Origin: Danio rerio
Taxonomy: Eukaryota; Chordata; Actinopteri; Cypriniformes; Danionidae
Reading direction: 5' to 3'
Assembly: GCF_049306965.1 (NCBI RefSeq)
Contig: NC_133176.1
Span: forward strand, 21,135,001-21,199,000
DNA: 64,000 bases
Shown: in pieces, positions 25,901 through 36,802 of the stretch
How positions within the stretch are numbered: position 1 is the first letter of the stretch
Layout: each line of letters opens with the position of its first letter
The notes under the pieces: model-generated
Told to the model about the DNA's origin: nothing
What the model saw: the letters and a program-made list of their open reading frames with translations, nothing else
Databases searched by the model: none
Position numbers and translations under genes: made by a program

Positions 25901-28900
25901 TTGAAACAAACCAACAGACAATGGCCATTTTAACAATGCAATGCTTAAGAAAAACAGATACATTTTTTAAAATAAATGTATTTATATATATATATATATA
26001 TATGTTCATTCATAAAGAATAGAATTATAATACATGAATAAATAATAGCAAAAATAATAATGAGCAAATAAATAAGCAAAATGAAAATATGTAATGATAA
26101 AATAATATTTCAACAAAATACATAAATTCAATTGTGAAATACCACAACTCAAAATGCAGCTTATAGAAACGTCAATAAAATCCAAGTGAGGAGTCCAGAC
26201 TTGATGAAAAGCCTCAGTGGACAAATGAATGACAGATGTAAGGAATTCTAAGGGAATCATTTCCCTATTAATATTGTGTCTCCCTTTCAAGGATGGGGGT
26301 TTGTCACTGATCCAGTTTATAAGTATATTTTTCCTGGCAGGAAAGGCTAAAATGTGAAATAAAAGATTAATGAATTTGTCAGGCAAACGTTCTTCATTTC
26401 TTTTTCTGATTTGCCCTCCATTGTTGCATAATATTTTTAAAAAGTCTATTCATCTTATAAAGAACAAGATCGTCATGATTTGCACAAAGACTTTTTACCC
26501 AGCATTAAATATGCAGGGATCCAAATTCCTTTTATTTTAACACCTGAATATGCCAAGATCTACAAATCAACAATGTGTCCTTTTCTCCCACACTAAGATA
26601 ATTCCCAAAAGAATAAACCCAGGTCTCAATCAAAAGCCTTTTATTCGCTGCACATCTATTGTGCTAACGAGTGATCTCTATCCATTTACCCAGCGTTTAT
26701 CTCCTCCTATCCATATATCCATCTCTCCGTCCCTTTCCTAAAGGAAGGTGCAGTTAGGTCAGAGTCCTGCTCCGGGGTCTTTGAAGTGTCCTCTGTGATG
26801 TTGCATCTCTCTCTTCATTTCAACATGAATGCAGCATTCTGTATGGGTCGTATGCCATTCTGCACTTCAAAGGAAGTTTAGGGCCCTTCAAAGGGGGCGA
26901 GGGAGGTGATTGGGACCTGCATTGTTCTATCGAGATGCACAGAAAACATGCGCTCGGCCCCTGTCGTGTCCAAAAGTGCTCACGGATGGATAAAAATGGG
27001 TCAAATATGATGATTGAGGGAGCTGAATGAATAAAAGTGTACATGATAAGCTATCAAATTACATTTCTTTTGTTTATATGAGTTGTATGTTTCGCAAAAG
27101 TGCTACGGTTATCTATAGAAGTCTGTGCAACATTGTGCTAGAATGCAGATGTCTTGGATCGTTGACTGTTCGGTTTGGGTTATTGTAATGGTGTTGATTT
27201 TTACGTGTCTTTTGTGGAGGGAAGCACTACTGTTTAGCGAAGATATAAGGAATTTGACACGTATATCTGAAAGACTGCCGCTCCGTCTCTTTAAAAACAT
27301 TCTTTAAAGGCCTTTCTTGATGTATTGCGACAGATCTGACGAATCACCCTTAATAACCTCCCAAAGTTACATATCTAAACTCATTGTATATGTGTGGAAT
27401 AACTGCTCGAGCTTCATTTACTGCTGTAGATGCACTTCTAGGGCACTTCAGAGCGAGAGAAGAGTTGTGCATTATCTCTAAAGCGGGAATCGCTGATCTC
27501 CTTCCTGCTAGACTCAATGGCTTGTTGGCCCCCATTTCCTGCAGGTGATTGAAGAAAGAGCAGTTTTATCTGATTGGTGTGTTTGTGATGGGGTAGCTAG
27601 GTGTGGGTCAGGAAAACGCCGGGGTTTGTGTATGCGTGTCACACTTTTAGGTGATTATAGTGTGATTAGAATGTATTCAGAAGCCCTGAGATATGTTGCA
27701 CTGGGATTCCTGGAGATTATCTTTTGACGGATGTTTTGGCACTTACTTTGTCATGTTAACACTTTGTTTTTTACTTCAGTTTTACAATGCAGCTATAAAT
27801 AATAAATAGTATAAAAATAAATAAAAAAATATATCTGTTAATTAACAGTTACTGTATTTTGGTGTTTTCCATTTACTTACGGTTGTGAATTGCGTTATGG
27901 GAAATTAATCTCTGCACTGTCCACTTTTGATGTTGAAAATTCAACTCTACTGTTTAACAAAGTCACTTTTATTAACGTTTTAGTATTTTGAAGTGATGTA
28001 ATGTATAAGAAATAATATACAGAGAAATAAGTCAGTAAAATAATAGAAAATGTGCTAGCCGTTTATTACCACACTGTAAAAAATAATCCGGAAATTTACT
28101 GTTTATTTCCGGCAGCCAGAAAATAATTTCTGGGTGCCAGAAGTAAATCGTAAAACAACAGCCATTAAATTACAGAAATTTCCTGTAATATAACAGAGGT
28201 TGAATTACAGAAGTTTACCAGAAATTTAAGTTTAAGTACATTTCTCGAATTTATTGTCCATTAAATGGTAATTTTTTCTAATTTAACGGCCGTTATTTTG
28301 CGTTTTTTTTTTTTCTGAACCCTAGCTGCTTGAAATAAACCGTAAAATTACGGATTTGTTTTACAGTGCAGGTTTTTTGTAATATACAACACTAGTCCAG
28401 ACAGTTTATAAATTTAAACTACTAAAAATGTTAATAAAAGTCATTTTTTAATTTTTCAAGGTTAAATTTGTGATAGGAAAGATTTATGTCCCATAGTTTA
28501 ATTCAAAAGCATAAATAAACGAGGAAAAAAAATGTGAATTACAAAATATGGAAAACTGCTTATTAACAGATTTTTTACAGTGTAGCATCTCAAATGTTAC
28601 TGAGTTATTTTTTTCCCACTGTACAACTTCCAGTTACTAAGTGAGTAAACCCATTGGGTTGAAAGTATCAAGTTTATTTTGGTAAAAAAAAAAAAAAACT
28701 GCGAAACCCTGTGGATCTTTAAAAGTTGAATTAATTTTTATAATTCTGCACATATAGTTAATTTACTTGATCATTTCAAAGCAATGGGTTTACTCAATCT
28801 TTTAAAGGCAACTAATTCCATTAAAAGGAACAGGTTTGCTCGCGTGCTCTTTCTCTTTTTTTTTTTTAAAGTAAAGCCAACTAATTACTTTTTACTGTGT

Positions 28901-31900
28901 ATTGAATAAACACTATTATGCCGAAAAACAGTCATGCCGACTATCCTAGTAGTTACAACATCCGTTTTTGCTCTCCAATGAATTGTATAGAACACACAGG
29001 ATGAAAAATTACCTTATTTATACAATAAGCAATTTTCAGATTTTTCATTGTTAATTCTGAAGCAGTGCTACTCATTTAACCAGTAGTATTTTTTATATGG
29101 TGTCGCAGTGGCGCAGTAGGTAGTGCTGTCGCCTCACAGCAAGAAGGTCGCTGGTTTGAGCCTCGGCTGGGTACAGGTGAATTGGGTAGGCTAAATTGTC
29201 CATAGTGTATGAGCATGAATGAGTGTATATAAATGATTCCCAGAGATGGGTTGCAGCAGGAAGGGCATCCACTGCGTAAAACATATGCTGGATAAGTTCA
29301 TTCCGCTGTGGCGACCCCAGATTAATAAAGGGACTAAGCCGAAAAGAAAATGAATAAATGAATTAATGAATGAATTTGTTTATATATTGATTTATGTTTT
29401 TGGCAGCACTTTTTTTGTATCCTTTTTACACGTTCCTTGTATTTAGTATAGTAATTGCAATAAATAATAATACATAATTACATCTAACACAATCCTAAAT
29501 TTTACAATCTCTACATGTTGTCCCAGCGCAAATCCATTTCTTTAATGTTTTTTTACAATTTTAAGTTGATTGAACATAAAACAATTAAGCTGTCCCTCCA
29601 AAAAACTCTAATTGTGTTGTTTCAGCTCATTTTTATTAAGTAGGTTGAACAAGCAAGCAGCTACTTTACCCATGTACTACGCAAGTAAGAACATCCAATT
29701 AATTAACCTGACAAAGTCTGCATTTAAATCATTAATGTTATTATTATTTTTCTATTTGAATATTATTTTAATATGTATTATTTTATTGTGATGGTATTTT
29801 TGTTTTAGTAAAATATGTATAACATGAAAAAGATAGCAATAGTTTTTTAATAAATTGTGTTTAATTTAAAATAGATGTTTTCAATGCAATAAATGATTTA
29901 TAGTGCAAACATCAAACCATTTAATAACTGATAAAAGTATTCAGCACAGTATTTATTTATTTATTAATTTATTTCACAACAAATCACTATGTAGATTAAT
30001 CAACATTCCTCAAAAACATAAATATACCCCAATTAGCCCAAAGACTAGTTTTCATTGCTAGTCCCTTTGCCAGATGTTAAAGGCCTATACTGTACACTGA
30101 AAAAAAAATGATGCAAACAATTGTTCCAAACCATTTATATGGGTTGAATTTAAACTAAATTTCAAAAAAGGTAATGATTCGCACTCAATTGCTTCGTACT
30201 GTTTTTATTTTTTATTTTTCTTACATTTTACGGGTGGTTAAAAGACAGACGTTTCGGCACAAAGCCTTCCTCAGTGTGAATTAAATTTAAACTAACAAAT
30301 TAAATTTAGTAATGTTCAACTTAATTTGTTTGTTTAGATTCAGCCCAAATAAGTTGTTTGCAACCAATTACCTTGAAAAAAATCATTCAAAGATGATTCC
30401 TTGAATTTACTACATTTTTTAGTGTCCGAATAAGAATATAAATTCAAACTATAAACAAAACTCAAATGGACCACAAAAATATCCAAAACCCTAGCAAAAC
30501 ACTATTGAGATATTTTAGATATGATCTGTCACTTATTTAGGATTATACACATATTTTGAACTCTTTAATTTTGGATTCAGTTTGTTTGAATTTGCCGTTG
30601 CGTCGCAGTGTATGGAGTGAAAGTTTGCTGATTGAGAGACACATTAAAGGTGTGAGAGAGGAGGGAAGCGACGTGTGAATTCACACAGTTGCCTCGCATT
30701 CTCACTCTTCCAAAACACACACTAGCTATGCGTCTACCAGCACACCTTGTGGAGAGGAATAGCTGCTCTGAACGCGGCTCCTGCTCACACATACACACAC
30801 ACCGAACGTGTGTCTTCAAACACCTCGCTCACGTTTAAGCAAGTCTTGCACCATCAGACACAAACCACAACTATCAACATTTCTGTCTGGATTAGTTCCA
30901 CTGCTTTTCTTTTTAACAATGACAACCAAATACTTTACTACACTGAAAACAAATACTTGGAACGTTTTTAAATAAATTTACATTTTGCTAATCTTATATC
31001 AAGCGAAAATAACTTGTCAATATCAGCCTAACACTCCTAAATAAATAAAGTCAATGTTAATTGATTATCATTTGTTTTGAATGTAGATTTATTTAACTGA
31101 AATGCCATGTCGGATTATCTAAATGTTTCAAGTAAACAAACACTAATATCTCACTTTTTCCACTCAATTTATTCAGTACATAAAGTAAATGTGTAAACAT
31201 TTAGAATATAATTTTCTAGTTATCCTTGACATTTATTATTGCAATTTTAAAATGGCGACAGTAAATTTATTTGACTTTCCCACACCAAAACTACTAATAC
31301 TTTTAATACTTACTACTTTTAAACAGTTTGACATGGAGAAACTTTAGTTTTCTGCTCTCAGATTCGTGGGTTTTGTTTATGGAGCGTTATTGGAAGGAAA
31401 ATAGTTTGACAAGAGCTCATACTTCTTGTTAATTGTATGTTTGCTTGTGTTTTGTTTGTTTCAGTGCATGTGGTGAAGTTTAACAGAAAGAAGCCGCATC
31501 CTGACGTGACTGAAGAGGAGAGATCTTACGGCTGCTCCAGCGACGCACACACAGAGACTGGCTTCAGGTAACACTCAGCAGTGATTGACCAAAATATATA
31601 CTGTATCCACCAGAGTTTTTGAAAAGCCAATGGGGTATATGCATACAGACTTTTATTTTCGGCCAGCCAGCCTCGGTGCTTCCAGTGAACTGTCTTTCCA
31701 TTATAAAAATGCCATGATTAAGGTCTGATTTCTTTAAAAGTCCTCTTAAACGTTGACGTTTTGCCATGAAACAGGAAGTTGTTATAACTCATACATTGTC
31801 TGATCTGCCTCAAAGTCCACATGTTTGATAAAAGTCCTGACCTGAACATGTTTACATGCCAATATCCAGTTACAGTTATTGCACCACCTACTGGCAACAG

Positions 31901-32583
31901 GAAATGTCATGTTTTACGCTGTAAAAAAACAAAACTCCCACATATTTTATTGTATCAGCACCAAATTTAGGTGGTGTTATCTGAAAGCTCTTGCGATGAT
32001 TGAGATATATGAGCAATATCACACTCGTAGCAGTGCGATATGGCTGTATATCGGCACTGGTAGGAGGCGTGCATTGTGCCCCCACTAGTGCCGATATACA
32101 GCAATATCGCACAGCTACGAGTGTGATATTGCGTTTATACAACAGTTTGACGGCATTATTGTGTATATAAAAACCAAATCAAACATGGAGAGTCTCAAAA
32201 ACCTTGCTCTTTTTGTATAATAAAAAAAAAATGAAGCAGACATGGCATTCAATAAAACATATGATATGATATGATACTCTCCAATATACCCGACTGAAAA
32301 AGTATCATTAAAAACACTCTATTGGGACATTCCTAAATATACGCGTGTGTGTGTGTGTTTGTTTGTTTGTTTGTTTGTTTTCCTACACACAAATTTCTAT
32401 CCCATGTGTTGTGAAGATCTGAAACAGGTGCATGTGTGTGTTGTGGTCTGTTTTGCCAGAGATGGCTCCAGTCTAGAGGATGTGGTGGAGAAGCAGGCGG
32501 ACCTGATTGATTATCTGAAACAGCACAACAGCGTTCTGAGCCGCAGGATCCTGACACTGACCGGCCAGCAGATCAGAGCCTGA
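16930..32583 (+). CDS. tmem192: Transmembrane protein 192, lysosomal four-pass protein, 6 coding exons
   Basis: Coding exons: 16930-16965, 17530-17682, 19388-19649, 21319-21456, 31465-31567, 32460-32583. They total 816 nt, 271 residues plus stop, all in phase with GT-AG junctions, the same length as I recall for human TMEM192. The family is a homodimeric protein of late endosome and lysosome membranes. N-terminus: [11 protein letters not shown] (about 20-30) carries an acidic dileucine-type sorting motif (D-x3-L-I). Membrane segments are near 54-80, 98-118, 146-167 and 172-195. A cytosolic tail follows with [26 protein letters not shown] and SRRILTLTG, a likely coiled coil near 233-265, then ends QQIRA. 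The start was chosen because GCCATGG is a strong Kozak site and keeps phase into exon 2; an in-frame ATG two codons later is possible. Intron 4 is about 10 kb and repeat-filled. The tail has no cysteine matching the human C-terminal one. Confidence 0.95.
17995..18338 (-). mobile_element. DANA SINE, near full length
   Basis: Minus orientation in tmem192 intron 2: CTTTATTAATCTGGGGTTGC at the 3' end, GGAGAACATGCAAACTCCAC inside, and TGCGCCACTGCGCCGCC at the head. Confidence 0.9.
18831..19150 (-). mobile_element. DANA SINE, diverged
   Basis: Minus orientation in tmem192 intron 2, with GGGGTCACCACAGCAGTATG, GAACATGCAAACTCCACACA and a degraded tRNA-like head (CACTGCACCACAATGCGGCC). Confidence 0.85.
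19770..20320 (+). mobile_element. DANA SINE interrupted by a hAT MITE
   Basis: The 5' half (GGTCACTGGTTCGAGCCTCG with its B-box-like GGTTCGAGCC, and GTTTGCATGTTCTCC) runs to 19951. The 3' half resumes at 20147 (GATGGGTTGCAGCTGGAAGG, GGGACTGAGCCGAAAAGAAA). The interruption is the MITE at 19952-20146. Located in tmem192 intron 3. Confidence 0.9.
19952..20146. mobile_element. hAT-type MITE with 8-bp target duplication
   Basis: Terminal repeats CAGGGGTCACCAA and TTGGTGACCACTG match inverted at 12 of 13 positions. GTCTAGTG flanks the element on both sides (19944-19951 and 20147-20154), the 8-base duplication typical of hAT elements. Length 195 bases, non-coding. Confidence 0.92.
22466..22492. repeat. 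(CA)n microsatellite
   Basis: CA dinucleotide run in tmem192 intron 4. Confidence 0.9.
23320..24335. mobile_element. Palindromic MITE interrupted by a 5S-derived SINE
   Basis: The left piece (AAGTTCACCCAAAATGG ... CCTCATGTCATTCCAGTTCC) and the right piece (GAAATCCAGGAGCTCTCTTT ... GAAGCTTCAAGAACAC ... CTTGGAGCTTCGTATGATTA ... GGAACAACACTAGGGTGAGT) belong to one abundant zebrafish palindromic element with mirrored interior. About 480 bases of SINE separate them. Confidence 0.65.
23411..23890 (-). mobile_element. 5S rRNA-derived SINE (SINE3-like)
   Basis: On the minus strand the 5' end reads TTGGATGGGAGACCACATGG, close to the internal control region of 5S rRNA (TTGGATGGGAGACCGCCTGG). The body carries GACGTTGAACTGAGGTCCTG and the 3' end is GCGCTATATAAATGTAAGGA, a LINE-like tail. 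The front of the 5S-like head is missing. Confidence 0.7.
26035..26400 (-). mobile_element. LINE (L1-like) ORF2 3'-end fragment
   Basis: Minus-strand frame reads [20 protein letters not shown], then [20 protein letters not shown] and MIPLEFL. This resembles the C-terminus of fish L1-type reverse transcriptases (ARK-I-L-W-S--PPS---W ... E-I-LE). The part upstream of it (26400-26540) is decayed. In tmem192 intron 4. Confidence 0.6.
27125..27307 (+). other. Unassigned 60-codon ORF with one membrane span, in tmem192 intron 4
   Basis: The frame contains [20 protein letters not shown], a clean hydrophobic segment, then [20 protein letters not shown] with a basic end, and stops at 27305-27307. It lies in a balanced-composition stretch. 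I recognise no family, and no splice or promoter signal singles it out. It may be part of an old repeat or chance. Confidence 0.15.
28072..28368. mobile_element. MITE with CACTGTAAAA ends
   Basis: CACTGTAAAAAATAATCCG at the left is mirrored by CGGATTTGTTTTACAGTG at the right. The interior is rich in TTACAGAAATTT-type repeats and is non-coding. Confidence 0.7.
29099..29374 (+). mobile_element. DANA SINE with internal deletion
   Basis: A complete tRNA-like head (GTGGCGCAGTAGGTAGTGCT, GGTCGCTGGTTTGAGCCTCG) is joined directly to ACAGGTGAATTGGGTAGGCT, missing roughly 90 bases of the middle. The 3' end is intact (AATAAAGGGACTAAGCCGAA). Confidence 0.88.
29500..29690. mobile_element. 'Gttgtcccaac' MITE fragment
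   Basis: Carries TTTTAAGTTGATTGAACATA, AAACAATTAAGCTGTCCC and CTAATTGTGTTGTTTCAGCT, shared with copies at 38405-38580 and 48290-48826. Confidence 0.5.
30159..30283. mobile_element. Short retroposon-like insertion with 12-bp direct repeats
   Basis: AATTTAAACTAA occurs on both sides (30147-30158 and 30284-30295). The 125-base interior includes GACGTTTCGGCACAAAGCC. Long direct repeats fit reverse-transcribed insertion. The family is not known to me. Confidence 0.5.
32013..32132. repeat. 120-bp near-perfect hairpin (49-nt arms, 22-nt loop)
   Basis: The left arm (32013-32061, starting GCAATATCACACTCGTAGC) and right arm (32084-32132) are inverse complements with three mismatches. It lies in the last intron of tmem192, in a GC-richer patch. 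Probably a fold-back MITE. Confidence 0.9.
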
Positions 32584-33084
32584 CTCCTGCGCACACACAC
32601 ACTCACGGCTGACTGTGCGTATGATGAGTTCTGAATGGTTGCGTGTGAACGTGAGAGCGCGTCTATCTAGACTGGCATCGGCAGCCATGGCTCACTGATC
32701 AGAAGGCTTTTGGGGGGAAACGAACCCTGGTAACCTCTCTAATGACAAGTCGGGGTAAACAATGGCCACAATTAGAAAGTCAGAAACCTCCGCTGCCGAA
32801 AATGTTGACTGGAGATGCTCATTGTGAGTTGGATTTGATCAGAGCTAAAGCGTTGTCGTTTAACTTCTGCTCTTCTAAGTGGGTTTATGTGAGAGCAGAA
32901 ATGTGTTCGTTAGTTGTGTGCTTCATTTCCGTTCTTTAGTGCAGCATTTGTGTTTTGGGTTTGTTGATCAGTGTTGGAGCCACCGGGGAAAGCATTAGTC
33001 CTAATACTGGATGTCACAGAGCTTTTGAATCACTGTGTTTTTATCTAAACTAATGTGAATGAAAGGATTGAAACTTGTTTTTGA

Positions 33085-33090
33085 AATAAA
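33085..33090 (+). promoter_or_regulatory. tmem192: tmem192 poly(A) signal AATAAA
   Basis: The first AATAAA after the tmem192 stop at 32581-32583. It gives a 3' UTR of about 520 bases, starting with a CA-rich stretch. Confidence 0.65.
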
Positions 33091-33385
33091 ATTGAACAGA
33101 TTTTAATTTGGTCTATTGAGTTTTGGCAAGATAAAGAAAAAAATAGCTTGAATGTGTTTCTAGGTTTTTTTAAATTAGATCTTTATTCTCGTTGGTTACA
33201 AATGTTTTTCCTGTATCAGTTTTAAATTGAATGATGAGGTGTTACAAAGAATAATTAATAATTGTTTGCATCTTGAATATAGGCGAAAACGAATGTTTCT
33301 GCCATAAAGTAAACAATAAAAAAAACTAAATATCTTTTTTATTGTATATTTTCTGAGAAAAGAAAATATTAATTACATGATAAGT

Positions 33386-33549
33386 CATTAATGACTTTTT
33401 TTTTAAACTAATTTTGACTGTTCGGTTTCTATTTTGCAATTCTTACTTTTAATCTCAGAATTACAACTTTGTCAATTCTGAGATTAAATGTAAGAATTGC
33501 AAAATAGAAACCGAACAGTCAAAATTTGTTAAAAAAAAGTCATTTAATG
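33386..33549. repeat. 164-bp hairpin downstream of tmem192 (about 76-nt arms, 11-nt loop)
   Basis: The left arm contains TTTTGACTGTTCGGTTTCTA and AATCTCAGAATT; the right arm is their inverse (AATTCTGAGATT, TAGAAACCGAACAGTCAAAA). Only a few mismatches. It starts about 300 bases after the tmem192 poly(A) signal. Confidence 0.9.
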
Positions 33550-33696
33550 AAAAAGTTTAATTGCAAGAATGTTGGTCAGAATTCTTGTTAAGTTTGAAAG
33601 TCACACAACTCACAATTGCCATAAAATAGGTCAAATTTGTAAATCAATCAGAAGTGTGAAATGTCAGAAATGTTAAGCAAAACATTCATTCATTTA

Positions 33697-34032
33697 CTTT
33701 CAGCTTAGTCCCTTCATTGATCAGGGGTCGCCACAGCGGAATGAACCCCTATGTTATCCAGCAAATGTTTCTATGCAGTGGATGCTTTTACAGCTGCAAC
33801 CCAGAACTGGGAAACAACCATACACTCATTCACACACATATACTATGACTAACTTAGTTCATCCAATTCACCCAAAGCACATGTCTTTGGAGGAACTGGA
33901 GCACCCGGAGGAAACCCACGCCAACATGGGAAGAACATGCAAACTCCACACAGATATGCCAACTGGCCTAGCTGGGACTTGAACCAGTGACCTTCTTGCG
34001 GTGAGGCGACAGTGCTAACCACTGAGCCACAA
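33697..34032 (-). mobile_element. DANA SINE, near full length
   Basis: Minus orientation between tmem192 and apela: CAGGGGTCGCCACAGCGGAA near the left, GAACATGCAAACTCCACACA inside, and GAGGCGACAGTGCTAACCAC at the tRNA-like head. Confidence 0.9.
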
Positions 34033-34739
34033 AAATAAAAATGTTAAAATCATTTTTCTTAGAAATAATACAATGTTGTTATAAAATGTTAAACTGTAAA
34101 TCAGTGCAAGTGCAATAATTGCGAGAAATCCCACACCATCTCATGCCAATTCATAATGTTTTGATTTATTGGCTAATTGGTATTAGTTTGTATGATCTCA
34201 TTAGTATATTTTAGTACAACTTCTGTGCTCAACTCACACTGATGTCTGGGTTTAGCGGAGGTATTTTCCCTCTTTTAAATTTTTTTAAAATTTTTTCTTT
34301 AACTTAACCTAATTCATACAAATTAGCCACTAAACTGATAAAACATCAAATAGTTATGTTTCCTTGTGAGATTAAGCTGGAGATATCATAACTGATTAAG
34401 AAAAGCTGAATTAACATTTGTAAAGTATCCTTATGTAATAATTATTAAACCATGGGACTTTACAGTTACAAAATTGTTAAAATATATTCATGAAGCCTAA
34501 TGGGCATAAAATAGTGATGAGAATCGGAAGAGGTTGGCGATATGATATGTGTTTACCATATTGTTAGTGAAAATGTACAAATCTGTTGATGAGAATGATG
34601 GTCAACAATAAGGAAAGTGATGGGTTTGCTCTGGATCAATTCATCATATGTCAAGCTCGTTGTTTAAAAACATTGTCAGACAAAAACTAACCCATTTCAT
34701 CTAATATCTAACCCATTTCACACAAATATTGCAACTTTG

Positions 34740-35436
34740 TAAATTCATTCATTCATTTTCCTTCATCTTAGTCCTTTTATACATCAGGGGTCACCACAGC
34801 GAATAAACCGCCAACTTATCCAGCTAATTTTTTACACAGCGGATGCAACCCAGTACTGGGAAACACCCATACACTCTTATTCACAAATATACATTACGGC
34901 CAGTTCAGCAGTTCCCACTTAGATATGCTTAGCGTTTATAGCAGGTTTGGCGTGCTGTCCCAGGAGAGAACCCTGAGCTCGGAGATACTTGAGCCCAAGG
35001 TCAATAAGCATATAAAGGGTATCCGAGATCAGGTAGGTCTCGAGAACTCCCCCTTAGAAAAGGGAGGAAAAGGAGGAGATGGGGTGGAAGGGGGGATTCT
35101 TCCAAAGCGAAGATAGAGCAGTAGGAAGAAAATCCATTTATAGTAAGCTTGGATCACTCTGATTGGATTATTACTGATTACAGATGAGAAGCCAGTTGTG
35201 CTCAATCATATCATGTGTCCCTCTGGAAATTAGTTTGTGAAACTTTACTTTAGCTTATTCAATTCACCTGTACTGCTTGTCTTTTGACTCTGGAGAAAAC
35301 TAGAGCACCTGAAGAAAACCCACACTAACACTGGGAGAACATGCAAACTCCACACAGAAATGCCAACTGACCCAGCCGGGATAGCGACCTTCTTGCTGTG
35401 AGGCGACAGTGCTAACCACTGAGCCACCATGTTGCC
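34740..35436 (-). mobile_element. DANA SINE split by a 336-bp insertion
   Basis: The 3' part spans 34740-34915 (CAGGGGTCACCACAGCGAAT) and the 5' part 35252-35436 (GAGAACATGCAAACTCCACA, GAGGCGACAGTGCTAACCAC). Together they make one ordinary DANA copy. Confidence 0.85.
34916..35251. mobile_element. Unclassified insertion inside a DANA SINE
   Basis: About 336 bases foreign to DANA, with GGAGAGAACCCTGAGCTCGG, CTCGAGAACTCCCCCTTAGA and GATGAGAAGCCAGTTGTGCT. No clear terminal repeats. A weak flanking duplication TTCAGC/TTTAGC is possible. Confidence 0.5.
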
Positions 35437-35519
35437 ACTTTGTAAATTCTATAGCTATGTTCTATGGCAAGTAGTAAATCAATAAGGCACACTAAACCCA
35501 TCTGAAAAGACAATACACT

Positions 35520-35871
35520 TTTAATAAATCAAGATAATAATAAAACATTTGAAGTGCATAACTTACATATAAACACATTTCATTCAGTCCTTACTATTTA
35601 CAATGATTCTGCTCCAACTCAACCTGATTGAGTGATGAGTTTGCAGCATGTTTGGCAGCAGTAGGATCTCCATGGCTCATTCACTTACATTCATTTAAAA
35701 AACAAAACAAAACAAAAAACACTTCTGCTACAGAAGAGACAAACATGGCTTTGATTACAATACATGTGCGAATAAAACAGTCCTCGGCACATCTGACATA
35801 AATCTTCTCTCATTTCCAATCCAAGGCTGGTCTTTGGTTTTTCTTAATGCTTGCCCGGAGCATCATAAAAC
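35520..35871 (-). other. apela: apela terminal exon, 3' UTR only, with ATTAAA signal
   Basis: The minus strand shows a long pyrimidine tract ending CTCCATCAG (35872-35904 on the plus strand), a strong 3' splice site. It pairs with the GTGAG donor right after the apela stop (plus-strand 35 kb side of 38230). An ATTAAA signal is at 35520-35525, so the exon would be about 370 bases. It contains one GCACTT hexamer (35551-35556), the core of a miR-430 seed site but not a 7-mer. Confidence 0.6.
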
Positions 35872-36725
35872 CTGATGGAGAAGAAAACAAAAAAAAAAAC
35901 AGAGTTGAGTTTCAATCTGCAGTCGTTCAAGCCTTCGGAATTGGATATTTATTGTTCTTAATGAGATCTTTGTGCGCCCCTTCTTTTGGACATTGTTGCT
36001 GTATATGTGTGTGTGTTTGTGTGTTTTGTTAACTCCAGACCGGCTCTGGCTCATTGTGTGGGGGTCACAGAGTAAAGGTTAAAGGTGAACACCTCTCAAG
36101 AGGGTCTGAAAACAGTAGGCGGCTCCGCTGGGCTGTCACTGTGAATGTGTGTCCCCCCAGATACAGTGGCACATCACACACACAATTCCAGCATCGACAC
36201 CCAACCCAAAGTTCAACTCTCAGTAAAGCGTCCTCAGTATTACATGAATTTTTAAGGAAGAACTGATAACAAACTATATTTGTTGTCTGCATTTGATGGT
36301 ATTGTTGAATGTTTCTCTTCAAGAACGTATATATGCTGTATTATATGTATGCTAAATTATATTATTGCTATATTAGGGTTTTTTATTATTAAAAGTTTGA
36401 ATTGAATTATACTTTAATATATTTTCGTTTTTTTTTTCTATTTTTTAACTAGATTTTCCAGCTTTTTAGCAGCTATATTCAAATATTTTTAAACATTTTA
36501 TTTCTAGCATCAGATGCTTGGCCAATTCATTATTTTTTTTTTATTTAATTACATTTGATCATTTTGAGCATTAGGTACCATTTATATGTTTTTAAACATT
36601 TCATTTTAACAACTTTCCATAATAATTTATTTTAGTCCACTTTTAGATATTTAATTTAATTTGAGCATCGGATATCAAATATGCATGGTGGCTAATGTTA
36701 GATGTTAGGTGGCTAATTTTATTTC

Positions 36726-36727
<2 letters not shown>

Positions 36728-36799
<72 letters not shown>
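36728..36799. repeat. (TA)n microsatellite
   Basis: TA run directly beside the left end of the DNA element at 36803, in the apela 3' UTR intron. The element may have landed in the TA tract. Confidence 0.97.
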
Positions 36800-36800
<1 letters not shown>

Positions 36801-36802
36801 TT

